The position numbers were made by a program, and so were the translations under genes. Positions 17,291 through 25,868 of a DNA stretch of 64,000 bases are shown here, piece after piece. Numbering within the stretch: position 1 is the first letter of the stretch; each line of letters begins with the position of its first letter. The stretch lies in the NCBI RefSeq assembly GCF_019145495.1, contig NZ_JAHSTU010000001.1, forward strand, positions 868,001 through 932,000, read 5' to 3'. The stretch comes from Pseudomonas azerbaijanoccidentalis. GTDB lineage: Bacteria > Pseudomonadota > Gammaproteobacteria > Pseudomonadales > Pseudomonadaceae. A model generated the notes under the pieces. The model searched no databases and had not been told where the DNA came from. It saw only the letters and a program-made list of their open reading frames with translations.

Positions 17291-17558
17291 CGGCTGACTT
17301 TACGCCCCGGTTATTGCACCCGTTTGTTTCGAGCATCGTGCACGCCATTCGTTTCATAGAGGTATAGCTGATTCTTGCCGAGCAGATTTCAAGGCTTTTG
17401 TAGCAGCTGCCGAGCCCGCGAGGCTGCGTTCGGCTGCGCAGCAGTCGTAGATTCGGCAAGCGGGGTTTTCCTGACGCACCGGGTTGTCAGTTTTTGCGAC
17501 TGCTTCGCAGCCGAACGCGGCCTCGCGGGCTCGGCAGCTGCTACAGGCTTCCGGGAGC
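17291..17558. repeat. Intergenic region with a large composite inverted repeat
   Basis: Two long arms form an inverted repeat. The left arm runs from 17400 (TAGCAGCTGCCGAGCCCGCG then AGGCTGCGTTCGGCTGCG) and the right arm ends near 17546 (CGCAGCCGAACGCGG then CCTCGCGGGCTCGGCAGCTG). They are about 50 bases each with a roughly 45-base spacer. This is an enlarged REP variant between the convergent... kinase promoter side and the GntR stop. No gene was seen in the stretch. Confidence 0.75.
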
Positions 17559-18248
17559 CTACACCTCTATCAAATGCTTGAGCGGGTTGTAACTGCTTTT
17601 GAGGGTGGCCGCCACATCGAGGATCGCCTTCTCGATGCCATTGAGGTGCATGCAGGTCAGCTCGATGGCCGCACTCTGGTTGCCCGCCTCAATGTATTCG
17701 ATCAGCCGTAGGTGCTCGTCATCTCGACAAGCCTCATGGCTGTCGTCATCCAGCGCCGCGGCGTACAGCGAGGCACGGGAGATCAGTTTCTGGAACCAGT
17801 CCAGCAACACCGGGTTGTTCAGGCTGCGGGCGAGTTTGATGTGAAACTCGCCGAGCAGATGGATCAGCCGTTCGTGATCGCCGCTTTGATGCGCTTCATC
17901 TTCCAGCAGCAAGTGATCACGCAAGTCCTGGGTCACGGCGGTATCGCGACGACGGCACAGCTCACTGACGATGCCAATCTCGATCAAACGCCGGGTTTCG
18001 AACAGAGAACGGATCTCTTCGTCACTCGGCAACGACACCGACGCACCTTTGTTGGGCTCGGTGGTGACCAATCCATCGGCTTCCAACTGCTTGAGCGCGG
18101 CACGAACAGACGTGCGGCTGACATTGAACAACTCGGCCAGTGAAGCTTCGCCGAGCTTCATACCCGGACGTAGCGAACGCTTGCTGATCGCCTCGTAAAC
18201 CCCTTGGTAGACGCGGTCTACCGTGGTTTCCAGTTTCTTTTCCGTCAT
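17559..18248 (-). CDS. GntR family (FCD/FadR-type) transcriptional repressor
   Basis: This 229-aa regulator has a winged-helix N-terminus (VYEAISKRSLRPGMKLGEASLAELFNVSRTSVRAALKQLEADG, followed by VTTEPNKGASV) and an all-helical FCD ligand-binding domain (SLFETRRLIEIGIVSEL, GEFHIKLARSLNNPVLLDWF, DEHLRLIEYIEAG). The His and Asp residues of FCD domains usually bind a metal that contacts a carboxylate ligand. AAGGAG precedes the ATG. It is divergent from the ABC/amidohydrolase operon, with a 140-base shared promoter region containing a TTGCATACAA element, so it most likely represses that operon until its substrate is present. Confidence 0.88.
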   Translation of the reverse strand: MTEKKLETTVDRVYQGVYEAISKRSLRPGMKLGEASLAELFNVSRTSVRAALKQLEADGLVTTEPNKGASVSLPSDEEIRSLFETRRLIEIGIVSELCRRRDTAVTQDLRDHLLLEDEAHQSGDHERLIHLLGEFHIKLARSLNNPVLLDWFQKLISRASLYAAALDDDSHEACRDDEHLRLIEYIEAGNQSAAIELTCMHLNGIEKAILDVAATLKSSYNPLKHLIEV

Positions 18249-18344
18249 TCATCAACTCCTTATGCCCAGTGCAACCAACCCTGGCGAATGAACAGCCATT
18301 GAAAAAGGGGCTTGCACAGGCAGATTAATCCGGGTATTTCTAAA

Positions 18345-18373
18345 TTGCATCCAGATTTTGCATACAATAATTA
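18345..18373 (+). promoter_or_regulatory. Putative promoter and GntR operator of the ABC/amidohydrolase operon
   Basis: TTGCAT (18345-18350) and TAATTA (18368-18373) are 17 bases apart. Between them, TTGCATACAA at 18358-18367 is a near-palindrome (TTG-N4-CAA) like FCD-type GntR operators. TTGCAT also occurs as a 13-base-spaced direct repeat. Binding here would block RNA polymerase. This is inference from position and pattern. Confidence 0.5.
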
Positions 18374-18388
18374 GAGGAATGCACCATT

Positions 18389-19474
18389 ATGGGTCATCCA
18401 GTTGCAATCGAAGTGCGTAACGTCTCCAAACGGTATTCCGACGATCCGGGGCTGGCTCCAGCGCTGGACAACGTCTCGGTGGACATCGCCGACAACGAAT
18501 TCTTCACCCTGCTCGGTCCTTCCGGCTGTGGCAAAACCACCCTGTTGCGCACCATCGCCGGCTTCGAGCATGTCAGCGAAGGCGAGATTCGCCTTGCCGG
18601 CGAACCGGTCAACGACCTGCCGCCGTTCAAGCGTCGGGTCAACACGGTGTTCCAGAGTTACGCGCTGTTTCCGCACATGAGTGTTGCGCAGAATATCGCC
18701 TTCGGCCTCGAGATGCAGGGCCTTGATCGCAAACTGATCCCGCAGCGCGTCGACGAGATGCTGGCATTGGTGCAAATGCAACACCTGGCCAAGCGTAAAC
18801 CGGCCGAACTGTCCGGTGGCCAACAGCAACGGGTCGCTCTGGCCCGGGCCTTGGCGCCGAAACCCAAAGTGTTGTTGCTGGACGAACCGCTGTCGGCGCT
18901 GGATCTCAAGCTGCGCAAGGAGATGCAGGTCGAACTCAAGCGCGTGCAGAAAGAAGCCGGGATCACCTTCATTTTCGTCACCCACGATCAGGAAGAAGCC
19001 CTGACCCTGTCCGATCGCATCGCTGTGATGTCGGCCGGGAAGATCCTGCAGATCGGCACGCCCAATGAAATCTACGAGCGTCCGCAGCATCAGTTCGTCG
19101 CGCAATTTATCGGCGATATCAATTTTTTGCCCGGTCACCTCAAGCGTGGCCAGCAAAACGAAAACCTGTTCGTGCCCAACGGCATGCCGGTGGAAATCCC
19201 CTGCCCGGCCCAAGGCTTCGACGGTTCGCGGGTGCAACTGGCGTTTCGTCCGGAGCGTTCTCAGCTTGTCGATCCAACGCAACCGCATCACCTGCGCGGC
19301 GTGATCGAAGCAGTGCTGTATGTCGGCACGGCCACGCTCTACCAATGCCGTTTGAATAACGACATCAAGGTCATGCTGCGCGAGAACAACGAAGGCCTGA
19401 ACCACGGCCGGGTGGTCGGTGATCGCGTCGCGGTCAACCTGCCGCCCCACGCCTGCCTGTTGATGGAGGCCTGA
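18389..19474 (+). CDS. Polyamine-type ABC transporter ATP-binding protein (PotA-like)
   Basis: The protein has 361 aa. The ABC domain at residues 1-240 has Walker A LGPSGCGKTTLLR, Q-loop VFQSYALFPHM, signature LSGGQQQRVALARAL, Walker B VLLLDEPLSALD and the switch His in FIFVTHDQEEAL. A C-terminal TOBE/OB domain follows (VQLAFRPERSQLV), as in PotA. It energises import by the two permeases and the binding protein encoded directly downstream. The downstream deaminase-like genes suggest that the cargo is a cationic or amino-substituted small molecule rather than a plain polyamine. Confidence 0.9.
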   Translation: MGHPVAIEVRNVSKRYSDDPGLAPALDNVSVDIADNEFFTLLGPSGCGKTTLLRTIAGFEHVSEGEIRLAGEPVNDLPPFKRRVNTVFQSYALFPHMSVAQNIAFGLEMQGLDRKLIPQRVDEMLALVQMQHLAKRKPAELSGGQQQRVALARALAPKPKVLLLDEPLSALDLKLRKEMQVELKRVQKEAGITFIFVTHDQEEALTLSDRIAVMSAGKILQIGTPNEIYERPQHQFVAQFIGDINFLPGHLKRGQQNENLFVPNGMPVEIPCPAQGFDGSRVQLAFRPERSQLVDPTQPHHLRGVIEAVLYVGTATLYQCRLNNDIKVMLRENNEGLNHGRVVGDRVAVNLPPHACLLMEA

Positions 19475-19475
19475 G

Positions 19476-20393
19476 ATGAGCGTCAGCAGCACTTCCCCAG
19501 CCCTCAACCGCGCGCTGCTGCTCAGTCCGGTGGTTTTGACCCTGCTGGCCCTGATCGCCATTCCGCTGGGCATCATGGGCTACATCAGCCTGCTGCCGCG
19601 CAACGTCTATGGCGGCGTCGACTGGCAGGCCGACTGGCAATTGCAAAGCTACGTGCAGCTGTTTTTCCAGGAAGGTTTTGACGGCGAACTGGAGCTGAAC
19701 TGGGTCTACGCCCAAGCGCTGCTGCGATCAGTGTTCCAGGCCGGTGGCACCACGGTCCTGTGCTTCCTGTTCGGTTTTCCGGTGGCATTGTGGATGTCGA
19801 GCCTCACACCGCGCCGGCGCAACCTGATGGTTTTGCTGATCACCATCCCGTTCTGGACCAACCTGCTGATCCGCAACTACGCGTGGCTGATCATCCTGCG
19901 CGAACACGGCTGGGTCGCCCAGAGCCTCAACGCGCTGCTGCCCCAGGCCGGTGGCATCACCCTGCTCTACAACGACTTCGCGGTCAGCGTCGGGCTGGTC
20001 TACAGCTTCCTGCCGTTCATGATTTTGCCGATCTACTCGACCCTGGAAAAACTCGACTGGCGCCTGGTGGAAGCCGCCTACGACTTGGGGGCCAACCGCT
20101 GGCACGCGTTGCGCCGGATCATCCTGCCGCTGTCGATGCCAGGAGTGATTGCCGGTGCGCTGTTGGTGTTCGTGCCAAGCCTCGGTGCGTTCATCACTCC
20201 GGCGATTCTCGGCGGCGGCAAGACCTTGATGATCGGCAACCTGATCCAACAGCAGTTCGGCACCGCGCGCAACTGGCCGCTGGGCAGTTCGCTGTCGTTC
20301 CTGTTGCTGGGAATCATGTTGGTGTCGCTGGTGCTCTACGCCCTCTATAGCCGCAATGCCGCCAAGACCCAACGCCCAGGAGCCCAAGCATGA
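19476..20393 (+). CDS. ABC transporter permease (PotB-like)
   Basis: This 305-aa inner-membrane protein has about six helices, the first at residues 12-37 (LLLSPVVLTLLALIAIPLGIM). The binding-protein-dependent permease motif is EAAYDLGANRWHALRRIILPLSMPG (EAA loop), which contacts the ATPase. The start follows the ATPase stop by one base. It pairs with the next permease, as PotB pairs with PotC. Confidence 0.9.
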   Translation: MSVSSTSPALNRALLLSPVVLTLLALIAIPLGIMGYISLLPRNVYGGVDWQADWQLQSYVQLFFQEGFDGELELNWVYAQALLRSVFQAGGTTVLCFLFGFPVALWMSSLTPRRRNLMVLLITIPFWTNLLIRNYAWLIILREHGWVAQSLNALLPQAGGITLLYNDFAVSVGLVYSFLPFMILPIYSTLEKLDWRLVEAAYDLGANRWHALRRIILPLSMPGVIAGALLVFVPSLGAFITPAILGGGKTLMIGNLIQQQFGTARNWPLGSSLSFLLLGIMLVSLVLYALYSRNAAKTQRPGAQA

Positions 20394-21178
20394 TTGCCCT
20401 GCACCTGAAGAAACTGCCGCTGACCCGTGAAATCAGCCTGTTGATGCTGGCCTATCTGTACTTGCCGATCTTCGTGTTGATCGCCTACAGCTTCAACGCC
20501 AACCGCTCGGCAACGGTGTGGACCGAGTTCTCGTTCGACTGGTACGGACGCATCCTGGCCAACCCGTCGATCCAGACAGCGGCGCTGAACTCGATCATCG
20601 TCGCCAGCATCGCCACGGTCTGCGCCACCGCGATTGCCTTGCTCGCGGCACTGGCGACTTACCGGCCGTTCTACGGCCAGAAAATGGTCGAGGGCGGGAT
20701 AAATCTGCCGCTGATCCTGCCGGAAATCGTCACCGCCGTGGCCACCCTGCTGCTGTTCATGGCGCTGGGGATCAAGCTCGGTTTGCTGACCGTGATCGTC
20801 GCGCACATCGGCTTCTGCATTCCCTTCGCTTACCTGCCAATCCGCGCGCGGCTCAATGACCTGGACAAGAGCCTGCTGGAAGCGGCGAACGATTTGTACG
20901 CCAACCCGTGGCAGGTGTTCCGCCGCGTCACGCTGCCGTTGCTGTGGCCGGCGGTGTTGTCCGGTTCGGTGCTGGCGTTTGTGGTCAGCCTCGACGATTT
21001 CATCATGACCTTTTTTGTCGCCGGACCGGGTTCCACAACCCTGCCGGTGTACATCTTCTCGGCGATCAAGGCCGGCGTGACGCCGGAGATCAATGCGATC
21101 TCGACCCTGATGCTGGTGATTTCCATCGTGCTGGTGGTGCTGGCCTTCTGGCTGGGACAGCGCGGCAAACAACAATGA
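20390..21178 (+). CDS. ABC transporter permease (PotC-like)
   Basis: This 262-aa membrane protein has about six helices. Its EAA loop (EAANDLYANPWQVFRRVTLPLLWPA) and the DDFIMTFFVAGPG segment are typical of PotC. It overlaps the PotB-like gene by four bases and the binding-protein reading frame closely follows, showing tight coupling of the import genes. Confidence 0.9.
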   Translation: MIALHLKKLPLTREISLLMLAYLYLPIFVLIAYSFNANRSATVWTEFSFDWYGRILANPSIQTAALNSIIVASIATVCATAIALLAALATYRPFYGQKMVEGGINLPLILPEIVTAVATLLLFMALGIKLGLLTVIVAHIGFCIPFAYLPIRARLNDLDKSLLEAANDLYANPWQVFRRVTLPLLWPAVLSGSVLAFVVSLDDFIMTFFVAGPGSTTLPVYIFSAIKAGVTPEINAISTLMLVISIVLVVLAFWLGQRGKQQ

Positions 21179-21195
21179 GTCTGGAGCGTTCTCTG

Positions 21196-22245
21196 ATGAA
21201 AAAAACCATGCGTTTCGCCGTTGCCGGTCTGGCCATGAGTTGCTTCACCGCGTTCTCTGCCCACGCTGCCGAGCCCAAGGAACTGTTCTTCTACAACTGG
21301 ACCGACTACTACCCGGTCGAGCTGCTGGCCAAGTTTGAAAAGGAGACCGGCATCAAGGTCACCATGGACGGCTACGACAGCAATGAAACCCTGCTGGCCA
21401 AGTTGCAGGCCGGTGGCGCGGCATATGACGTGATCGTGCCGTCGCAATCGATCATGCGCACCCTGATCAACCAGGACCTGCTGCTGGAAATCGACGCTTC
21501 TGCCCTGCCCAACTTCCAGTACGTCAAACCGGCGTTCCGTGACCCGAGCTTTGATCCGGGCCGCAAGTTCTCGGCACCTTACCTGTGGGGCACCACCGGG
21601 TTCTCCTATGACAGCGCCCGGGTGCCTGGCGGCAAACTGGACGACTCGTGGAAAGAGTTCTTCGAACCGCGCAAGGAACTACAAGGCCAACTCGCCGCCC
21701 TCGACACCTCCAGCAGCGTGATCAATGCCGCCAGCCACTACCTGAACGTCGATGAGTGCAGCGAAAACCCGCAGGACGCCAAGCGCATTCTCGAACTGCT
21801 GCAAAAACAGAAACCGTTCCTGAAGATGTACAGCTCGGACAACACCGTCGACCGCATGGCCTCTGGTGAAGTGATCATGATGCAGAACTGGAACGGCTCT
21901 ACAGCGCGGGCCACCTTGCAGAAGAGCACCATTAAATACGTATACCCGAAAGAAGGCCTGGCGATGTTCCAGGACAACTTCGCCGTACCGAAAAGCGCAC
22001 CCCACCCCGGCAACGCCAAGATCTTCATCGACTGGATGATGAAACCGGAAAACGCTGCCGCCGTGTCCAACGCCATCGCCTACGACAACGGCATCCAGAG
22101 CGACAAGCTGATCGATGCCAAATGGCGAGTGATGGATGCGATCAACATGCCCGACGAATTCGCCTCACGCCTGCGCCCCGAGAAGGAATGCAGCAACAAG
22201 GCGCGGGAGTTGCAGGACCGGATTTGGGCGAAGCTCAAGGGCTGA
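21196..22245 (+). CDS. Periplasmic substrate-binding protein (PotD-like)
   Basis: The product has about 349 aa. The signal peptide is MKKTMRFAVAGLAMSCFTAF, cleaved after SAHA. The mature protein opens with LFFYNWTDYYPVELLAKFEKETGIKV and continues with AYDVIVPSQSIM, FSAPYLWGTTGFSY and AMFQDNFAVP, the type 2 fold of spermidine/putrescine binding proteins. GGAG lies nine bases before the ATG; an in-frame ATG 21 bases earlier, overlapping the permease stop, is possible but would precede the signal peptide. Substrate-contact residues cannot be assigned with confidence. A REP pair separates it from the first amidohydrolase gene, which could lower downstream expression relative to this abundant protein. 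Confidence 0.9.
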   Translation: MKKTMRFAVAGLAMSCFTAFSAHAAEPKELFFYNWTDYYPVELLAKFEKETGIKVTMDGYDSNETLLAKLQAGGAAYDVIVPSQSIMRTLINQDLLLEIDASALPNFQYVKPAFRDPSFDPGRKFSAPYLWGTTGFSYDSARVPGGKLDDSWKEFFEPRKELQGQLAALDTSSSVINAASHYLNVDECSENPQDAKRILELLQKQKPFLKMYSSDNTVDRMASGEVIMMQNWNGSTARATLQKSTIKYVYPKEGLAMFQDNFAVPKSAPHPGNAKIFIDWMMKPENAAAVSNAIAYDNGIQSDKLIDAKWRVMDAINMPDEFASRLRPEKECSNKARELQDRIWAKLKG

Positions 22246-22264
22246 TCCGAGACCGAGTCGCGGC

Positions 22265-22362
22265 CATCGCTGGCAAGCCAGCTCCCACAGGGTTTGCGGG
22301 TGTTCACAAATTTTGTGATCAACACAAATCACTGTGGGAGCTGGCTTGCCAGCGATGAGGCC
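22265..22362. repeat. REP pair (GTGGGAGCTGGCTTGCCAGCGATG type)
   Basis: Two inverted copies of TGTGGGAGCTGGCTTGCCAGCG lie in the gap between the binding-protein and deaminase genes, within one operon. Confidence 0.85.
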
Positions 22363-22392
22363 TCCAAGACACCACTGAATTTGAGGTACGCA

Positions 22393-23589
22393 ATGAACCA
22401 ACCCCGCTGGCTGCGCAACGTGCGCCCCTTCGGCGCCCCCGCCGAAGACTTGTTGATCGAAAACGGCCGGTTCAGCCAACGTCGCCCGGCGTCGACCGAT
22501 GAGCTGCTGGCCACCGACATCGACGGCAAGAACCAACTGCTCACCCCCGCGTTGGTAGAAAGCCACGTGCACCTGGACAAAACCCTCTGGGGCCAACCCT
22601 GGCGCCCGAACAGCGCAGGTCCGACCCTCAAGGACTACATCGCCAACGAACGGCGCATCCTGCGCGAAGTCACCAGCCCCATCGCACAACGGGCCGGCGC
22701 GCTGCTGGAAAACTGCATCGCCCGCGGTTCGCTAACCATGCGCTGCCACGTCGACATCGACCCGGAATTCGGCTTGCGTCACGTCGAGGCCATGCAGCAA
22801 CTGCGCGAAAACTACCGTGACCTGATCGACCTGCAACTGGTGGTGTTCCCGCAAACCGGCCTGATCAGCCGCCCCGGCACTGCCGAACTGATGCGCGAGG
22901 CCATGGCCCTTGGCGTGGAAAACGTCGGTGGCCTCGACCCTTGCGGCATCGACAACGACCCCATCGCGCAACTGGATTTCGTTTTCAAACTGGCCAGCGA
23001 GTTCGACCGTGGCGTCGACATTCACCTGCACGACAAGGGCGAGCTGGGCCTGTGGCAGATCGCGTTGATCGCCGACTACACCGAGCGTTTCAACCGCCAG
23101 GGCCGAGTGATGATCAGCCACGCGTATTGCTTGGGCATGCTGCCGTGGAGTCAGGTCAAACCGGTGGCCGAACGCCTGGCCGCACAGGGCATCTCGCTGA
23201 TGAGTTCCGCCCCCGCCGATTGCGCGGTGCCGCCGTTTCTGGCCTTGCGCGAAGCCGGGGTGAATGTGTGCCTGGGGTCCGACGGCATCCGTGATGCCTG
23301 GTCGCCCATGGGCAATGGCGACATGCTCGAACGCGCAATGTTGCTGGCATTTCGTTTCGATTTGAACAAGGACGAAGAACTCGCGGCGGCGTTCGAGGCG
23401 GCGACGGTCAATGGCGCCCAGGCCTTGGGGAGCGAAGCTAATCGGCTGCAGATCGGCCAAGCGGCGGACTTCCTGCTGATGCCCGTACAAACGTTGGGTG
23501 AAGCGGTGGTTTCGCGGCCGCTACGTCAGGTGTATCGCGCCGGGCGCTTGGTTGCGGACGGTGGACGTTTGCTGGACAGCCGTTTGTGA
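22393..23589 (+). CDS. Cytosine-deaminase-like amidohydrolase
   Basis: This 398-aa protein starts at an ATG preceded by GAGGT. The CodA-type metal motif is intact: VESHVHLDK (HxH at about residues 65-67). It is followed by DIHLHDKGELG, VMISHAYCLG (His ligand) and LGSDGIRDAWSPMGNGDML (catalytic Asp). The DxWxPxGxxxML block is diagnostic of the cytosine/creatinine/isoguanine-deaminase branch. The reaction is probably hydrolytic deamination of an amino-heterocycle imported by the upstream ABC system; the exact substrate is not determinable. The next gene overlaps by four bases. Confidence 0.85.
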   Translation: MNQPRWLRNVRPFGAPAEDLLIENGRFSQRRPASTDELLATDIDGKNQLLTPALVESHVHLDKTLWGQPWRPNSAGPTLKDYIANERRILREVTSPIAQRAGALLENCIARGSLTMRCHVDIDPEFGLRHVEAMQQLRENYRDLIDLQLVVFPQTGLISRPGTAELMREAMALGVENVGGLDPCGIDNDPIAQLDFVFKLASEFDRGVDIHLHDKGELGLWQIALIADYTERFNRQGRVMISHAYCLGMLPWSQVKPVAERLAAQGISLMSSAPADCAVPPFLALREAGVNVCLGSDGIRDAWSPMGNGDMLERAMLLAFRFDLNKDEELAAAFEAATVNGAQALGSEANRLQIGQAADFLLMPVQTLGEAVVSRPLRQVYRAGRLVADGGRLLDSRL

Positions 23590-25073
23590 AGCGCATCGGC
23601 TTGCGAGCCAGTTGCGTGGTCGGCTTCGACGGTGCGCAGCATGTTTTGTGGCGCGACGGCGAAGTAGTCTTCGCCGGTTCACGCATTGAGTTCGTCGGGC
23701 GCGGTTATGCGGGGCCGGTGGATCAGTGGATTGACTACGGCAACGCGTTGATCGGCCCCGGTTTCATTGATCTGGATGCCCTCGGCGATCTCGACTCCAC
23801 GGTGCTGACCCTGGACAACGGCGACGAGCGCGACATGGGCCGGATGTGGTCGGCGGAGTATCTGGCGCGTGGGTCGCGGGAAAGCTACAGCCCCGAGGAA
23901 GAGGTCTTCAAATACCGCTACGCCTTCACGCAGTTGATCCGCAACGGCATCACCACGGCCATGCCGATCACTTCGATGTATTACCGCGAGTGGGCCGAAA
24001 CCTACGATGAGTTTGCGGCGGTCGCCGATGTGGCAGCTGAACTGGGGCTGCGCACCTACCTCGGCCCTTGCTACATGAGCGGCATGAGTTACTGGCAGGC
24101 CGACGGCACCCTGGCCCACCACTGGGACGAAGCCCGGGGTATGACCGGGCTTGATGCCGCCGAACGGTTTTTCCGGGATTTCGACGGCTCTCACAATGAC
24201 CTGATTCGCGGCGCGTTGCTGCCCGACCGCATCCAGACCTGCACACCCACGCTGCTGCAACGCACCGCTGCATTGAGCCGGGAATTGAACGCGCCAATGC
24301 GTCTGCATTGCTGTCAGGGCCTCGGCGAAGTGGCCATGGTCGAACAACTGCGCGGCACCTCGCCACTGGGCTGGTTGCAGCAGCTTGGGCTTTTGAACCC
24401 ACGCAGTCTGTTGCCGCATGGCATCTACACCCGTGGTGATAACGACCTGCAACGCGTGGTGGATGGCGGTGCCAGCCTGGTGCATTGCCCGGTGGTGTTT
24501 GCCCGGGACGGCGAGGCGTTGAATTCGTTTGGCCGCTATAAGGCCAAGGGCATCAACTTCGCGTTGGGGACTGATACCTGGCCGGCGGACTTGCTGGACA
24601 ACATGCGTCAAGGCTTGAACATCGCGCGGCTGATGGAAGGCGGTAATGCGCTGACCAGCACACTGGATATGTACAACGCCGCGACCCTCGGCGGCGCCAA
24701 GGCACTGGGCCGTGATGACCTTGGGCGTCTGGCGCCGGGGGCCAAAGCCGATATCACCGTCTTCACCCTGCGCGGGATGCATCTGGGGCCGCTGTTCGAT
24801 CCGCTGAAAAACCTGCTTCTGGCCGGTCGCGGCGACGATTGCATCGCCAGCTACATCGATGGTCGCTGCGTGATGCACGAAGGTCAGGTGCAAGGCATCG
24901 ACTACCCCGCCCTGCAACGCCAGGCCCAACAACAGTTCGAAAAACTCATGCGCAGCCATGCCGACCGGGCTTTCGGCCAACCGGACTGGAAAAGTCTTTT
25001 CCAACCGGCCATCCCGTTCGCCGACGAATTCAGTGCACAGGCGCCACTGTGCGCCATTGACCCTCTCCTTTAG
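23586..25073 (+). CDS. Chlorohydrolase/AtzA-like amidohydrolase with altered metal motif
   Basis: This 495-aa member of the amidohydrolase superfamily has a GTG start overlapping the previous TGA. Where the first metal-binding HxH normally stands (GPGxIDxHxH) it has GPGFIDLDALGDLDS, so both histidines are missing. Later positions are kept: MRLHCCQG (His), LLPHGIYTRGDND (His), LVHCPVVF and LGTDTWPADLLDNMR (Asp). The C-terminal part has the usual composite-domain return (GAKADITVFTL). It may bind metal differently, use only one site, or be a non-catalytic partner of the preceding deaminase. GC content and codon use look like its neighbours. Confidence 0.8.
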   Translation: MKRIGLRASCVVGFDGAQHVLWRDGEVVFAGSRIEFVGRGYAGPVDQWIDYGNALIGPGFIDLDALGDLDSTVLTLDNGDERDMGRMWSAEYLARGSRESYSPEEEVFKYRYAFTQLIRNGITTAMPITSMYYREWAETYDEFAAVADVAAELGLRTYLGPCYMSGMSYWQADGTLAHHWDEARGMTGLDAAERFFRDFDGSHNDLIRGALLPDRIQTCTPTLLQRTAALSRELNAPMRLHCCQGLGEVAMVEQLRGTSPLGWLQQLGLLNPRSLLPHGIYTRGDNDLQRVVDGGASLVHCPVVFARDGEALNSFGRYKAKGINFALGTDTWPADLLDNMRQGLNIARLMEGGNALTSTLDMYNAATLGGAKALGRDDLGRLAPGAKADITVFTLRGMHLGPLFDPLKNLLLAGRGDDCIASYIDGRCVMHEGQVQGIDYPALQRQAQQQFEKLMRSHADRAFGQPDWKSLFQPAIPFADEFSAQAPLCAIDPLL

Positions 25074-25085
25074 AGATTTTTTCCT

Positions 25086-25748
25086 ATGCAAAGCTTCGAT
25101 TTCAGCCAACTGAGCCCTCGGGACAAATACAAGATTCTGATTGGCAGCGTGGTGCCGCGCCCGATTGCGTTGGTCACCACCATCGATGGCGAAGGCCGGA
25201 TCAATGCCGCACCGTTCAGTTTCTTCAATGCGCTGTCGGCCGATCCACCGATCCTCGCCCTGGGCGTGGAAAACTATGGTGACCAAAGCCCCAAGGACAC
25301 CACGCGCAATATCCAGCTCAATCAGGAATTCACCGTGAACATCGTCAGCGATGCGCTGGTGGAAGCCATGAACGTCTGCGCGGTGCCTTTCGCGCCCGGC
25401 TTCGACGAGCTGACCGCTGCCGGCCTTACAGCCATCCCCGGCACCACGGTCAAATGCCCACGCATCGGCGAAGCGCCGGTAGCGCTGGAGTGCCGACGGA
25501 TGATGGCGCTGAACATCGGCCAATCGCGGGAGATCATCTTCGGTGAAGTGCTGATGGCCCATGTGCGCGATGAGCTGATCGACCCGAAAACCCTGTACAT
25601 CGATCAACTGGGGCTCGATGCGATTGGCCGCATGGGTGGCCATGGTTATGCGCGCACGCGGGACTATTTCGATTTGCCGACGCGGTCGTTGCAGGCCTGG
25701 ACGGAGGCGCCGGGCGGTGGCGAGCGGTTTTGGCCGATTGCCAAATAA
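25086..25748 (+). CDS. Flavin-reductase-like FMN-binding split-barrel protein
   Basis: This 220-aa protein has the flavin reductase/DIM6-NTAB motifs: LIGSVVPRPIALVTTIDGEGRINAAPFSFFNALSADPPIL, then GDQSPKDTTRNIQLNQEFTVN, VKCPRIGEAPVALECR and IIFGEVLMAHV. It binds FMN and may reduce it for a partner oxygenase, or act directly. No monooxygenase gene is adjacent. It is the last gene of the ABC/amidohydrolase operon, 12 bases after the chlorohydrolase stop, and is closed by a REP pair. Confidence 0.85.
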   Translation: MQSFDFSQLSPRDKYKILIGSVVPRPIALVTTIDGEGRINAAPFSFFNALSADPPILALGVENYGDQSPKDTTRNIQLNQEFTVNIVSDALVEAMNVCAVPFAPGFDELTAAGLTAIPGTTVKCPRIGEAPVALECRRMMALNIGQSREIIFGEVLMAHVRDELIDPKTLYIDQLGLDAIGRMGGHGYARTRDYFDLPTRSLQAWTEAPGGGERFWPIAK

Positions 25749-25761
25749 AACGTACGTGATC

Positions 25762-25855
25762 TCTGTAGGAGCTGCCGAAGGCTGCGATCTTTTGATCGTG
25801 ATCTTCGGTATCTCAAGGCAGCCAAAAGATCGCAGCCTTCGGCAGCTCCTACAGG
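25762..25855. repeat. REP pair
   Basis: Inverted copies of GTAGGAGCTGCCGAAGGCTGCGATC lie between the convergent flavin-reductase-like and dnaE2 genes. Confidence 0.85.
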
Positions 25856-25868
25856 GGGATGCGTGGCG

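Noticed and set aside
23679..25643. 654-codon minus-strand open frame opposite the chlorohydrolase and flavin-reductase genes
   Set aside because: Its composition (rich in His, Gln, Arg, Ala) is typical of an antisense shadow in GC-rich DNA. The plus strand shows clear conserved motifs.
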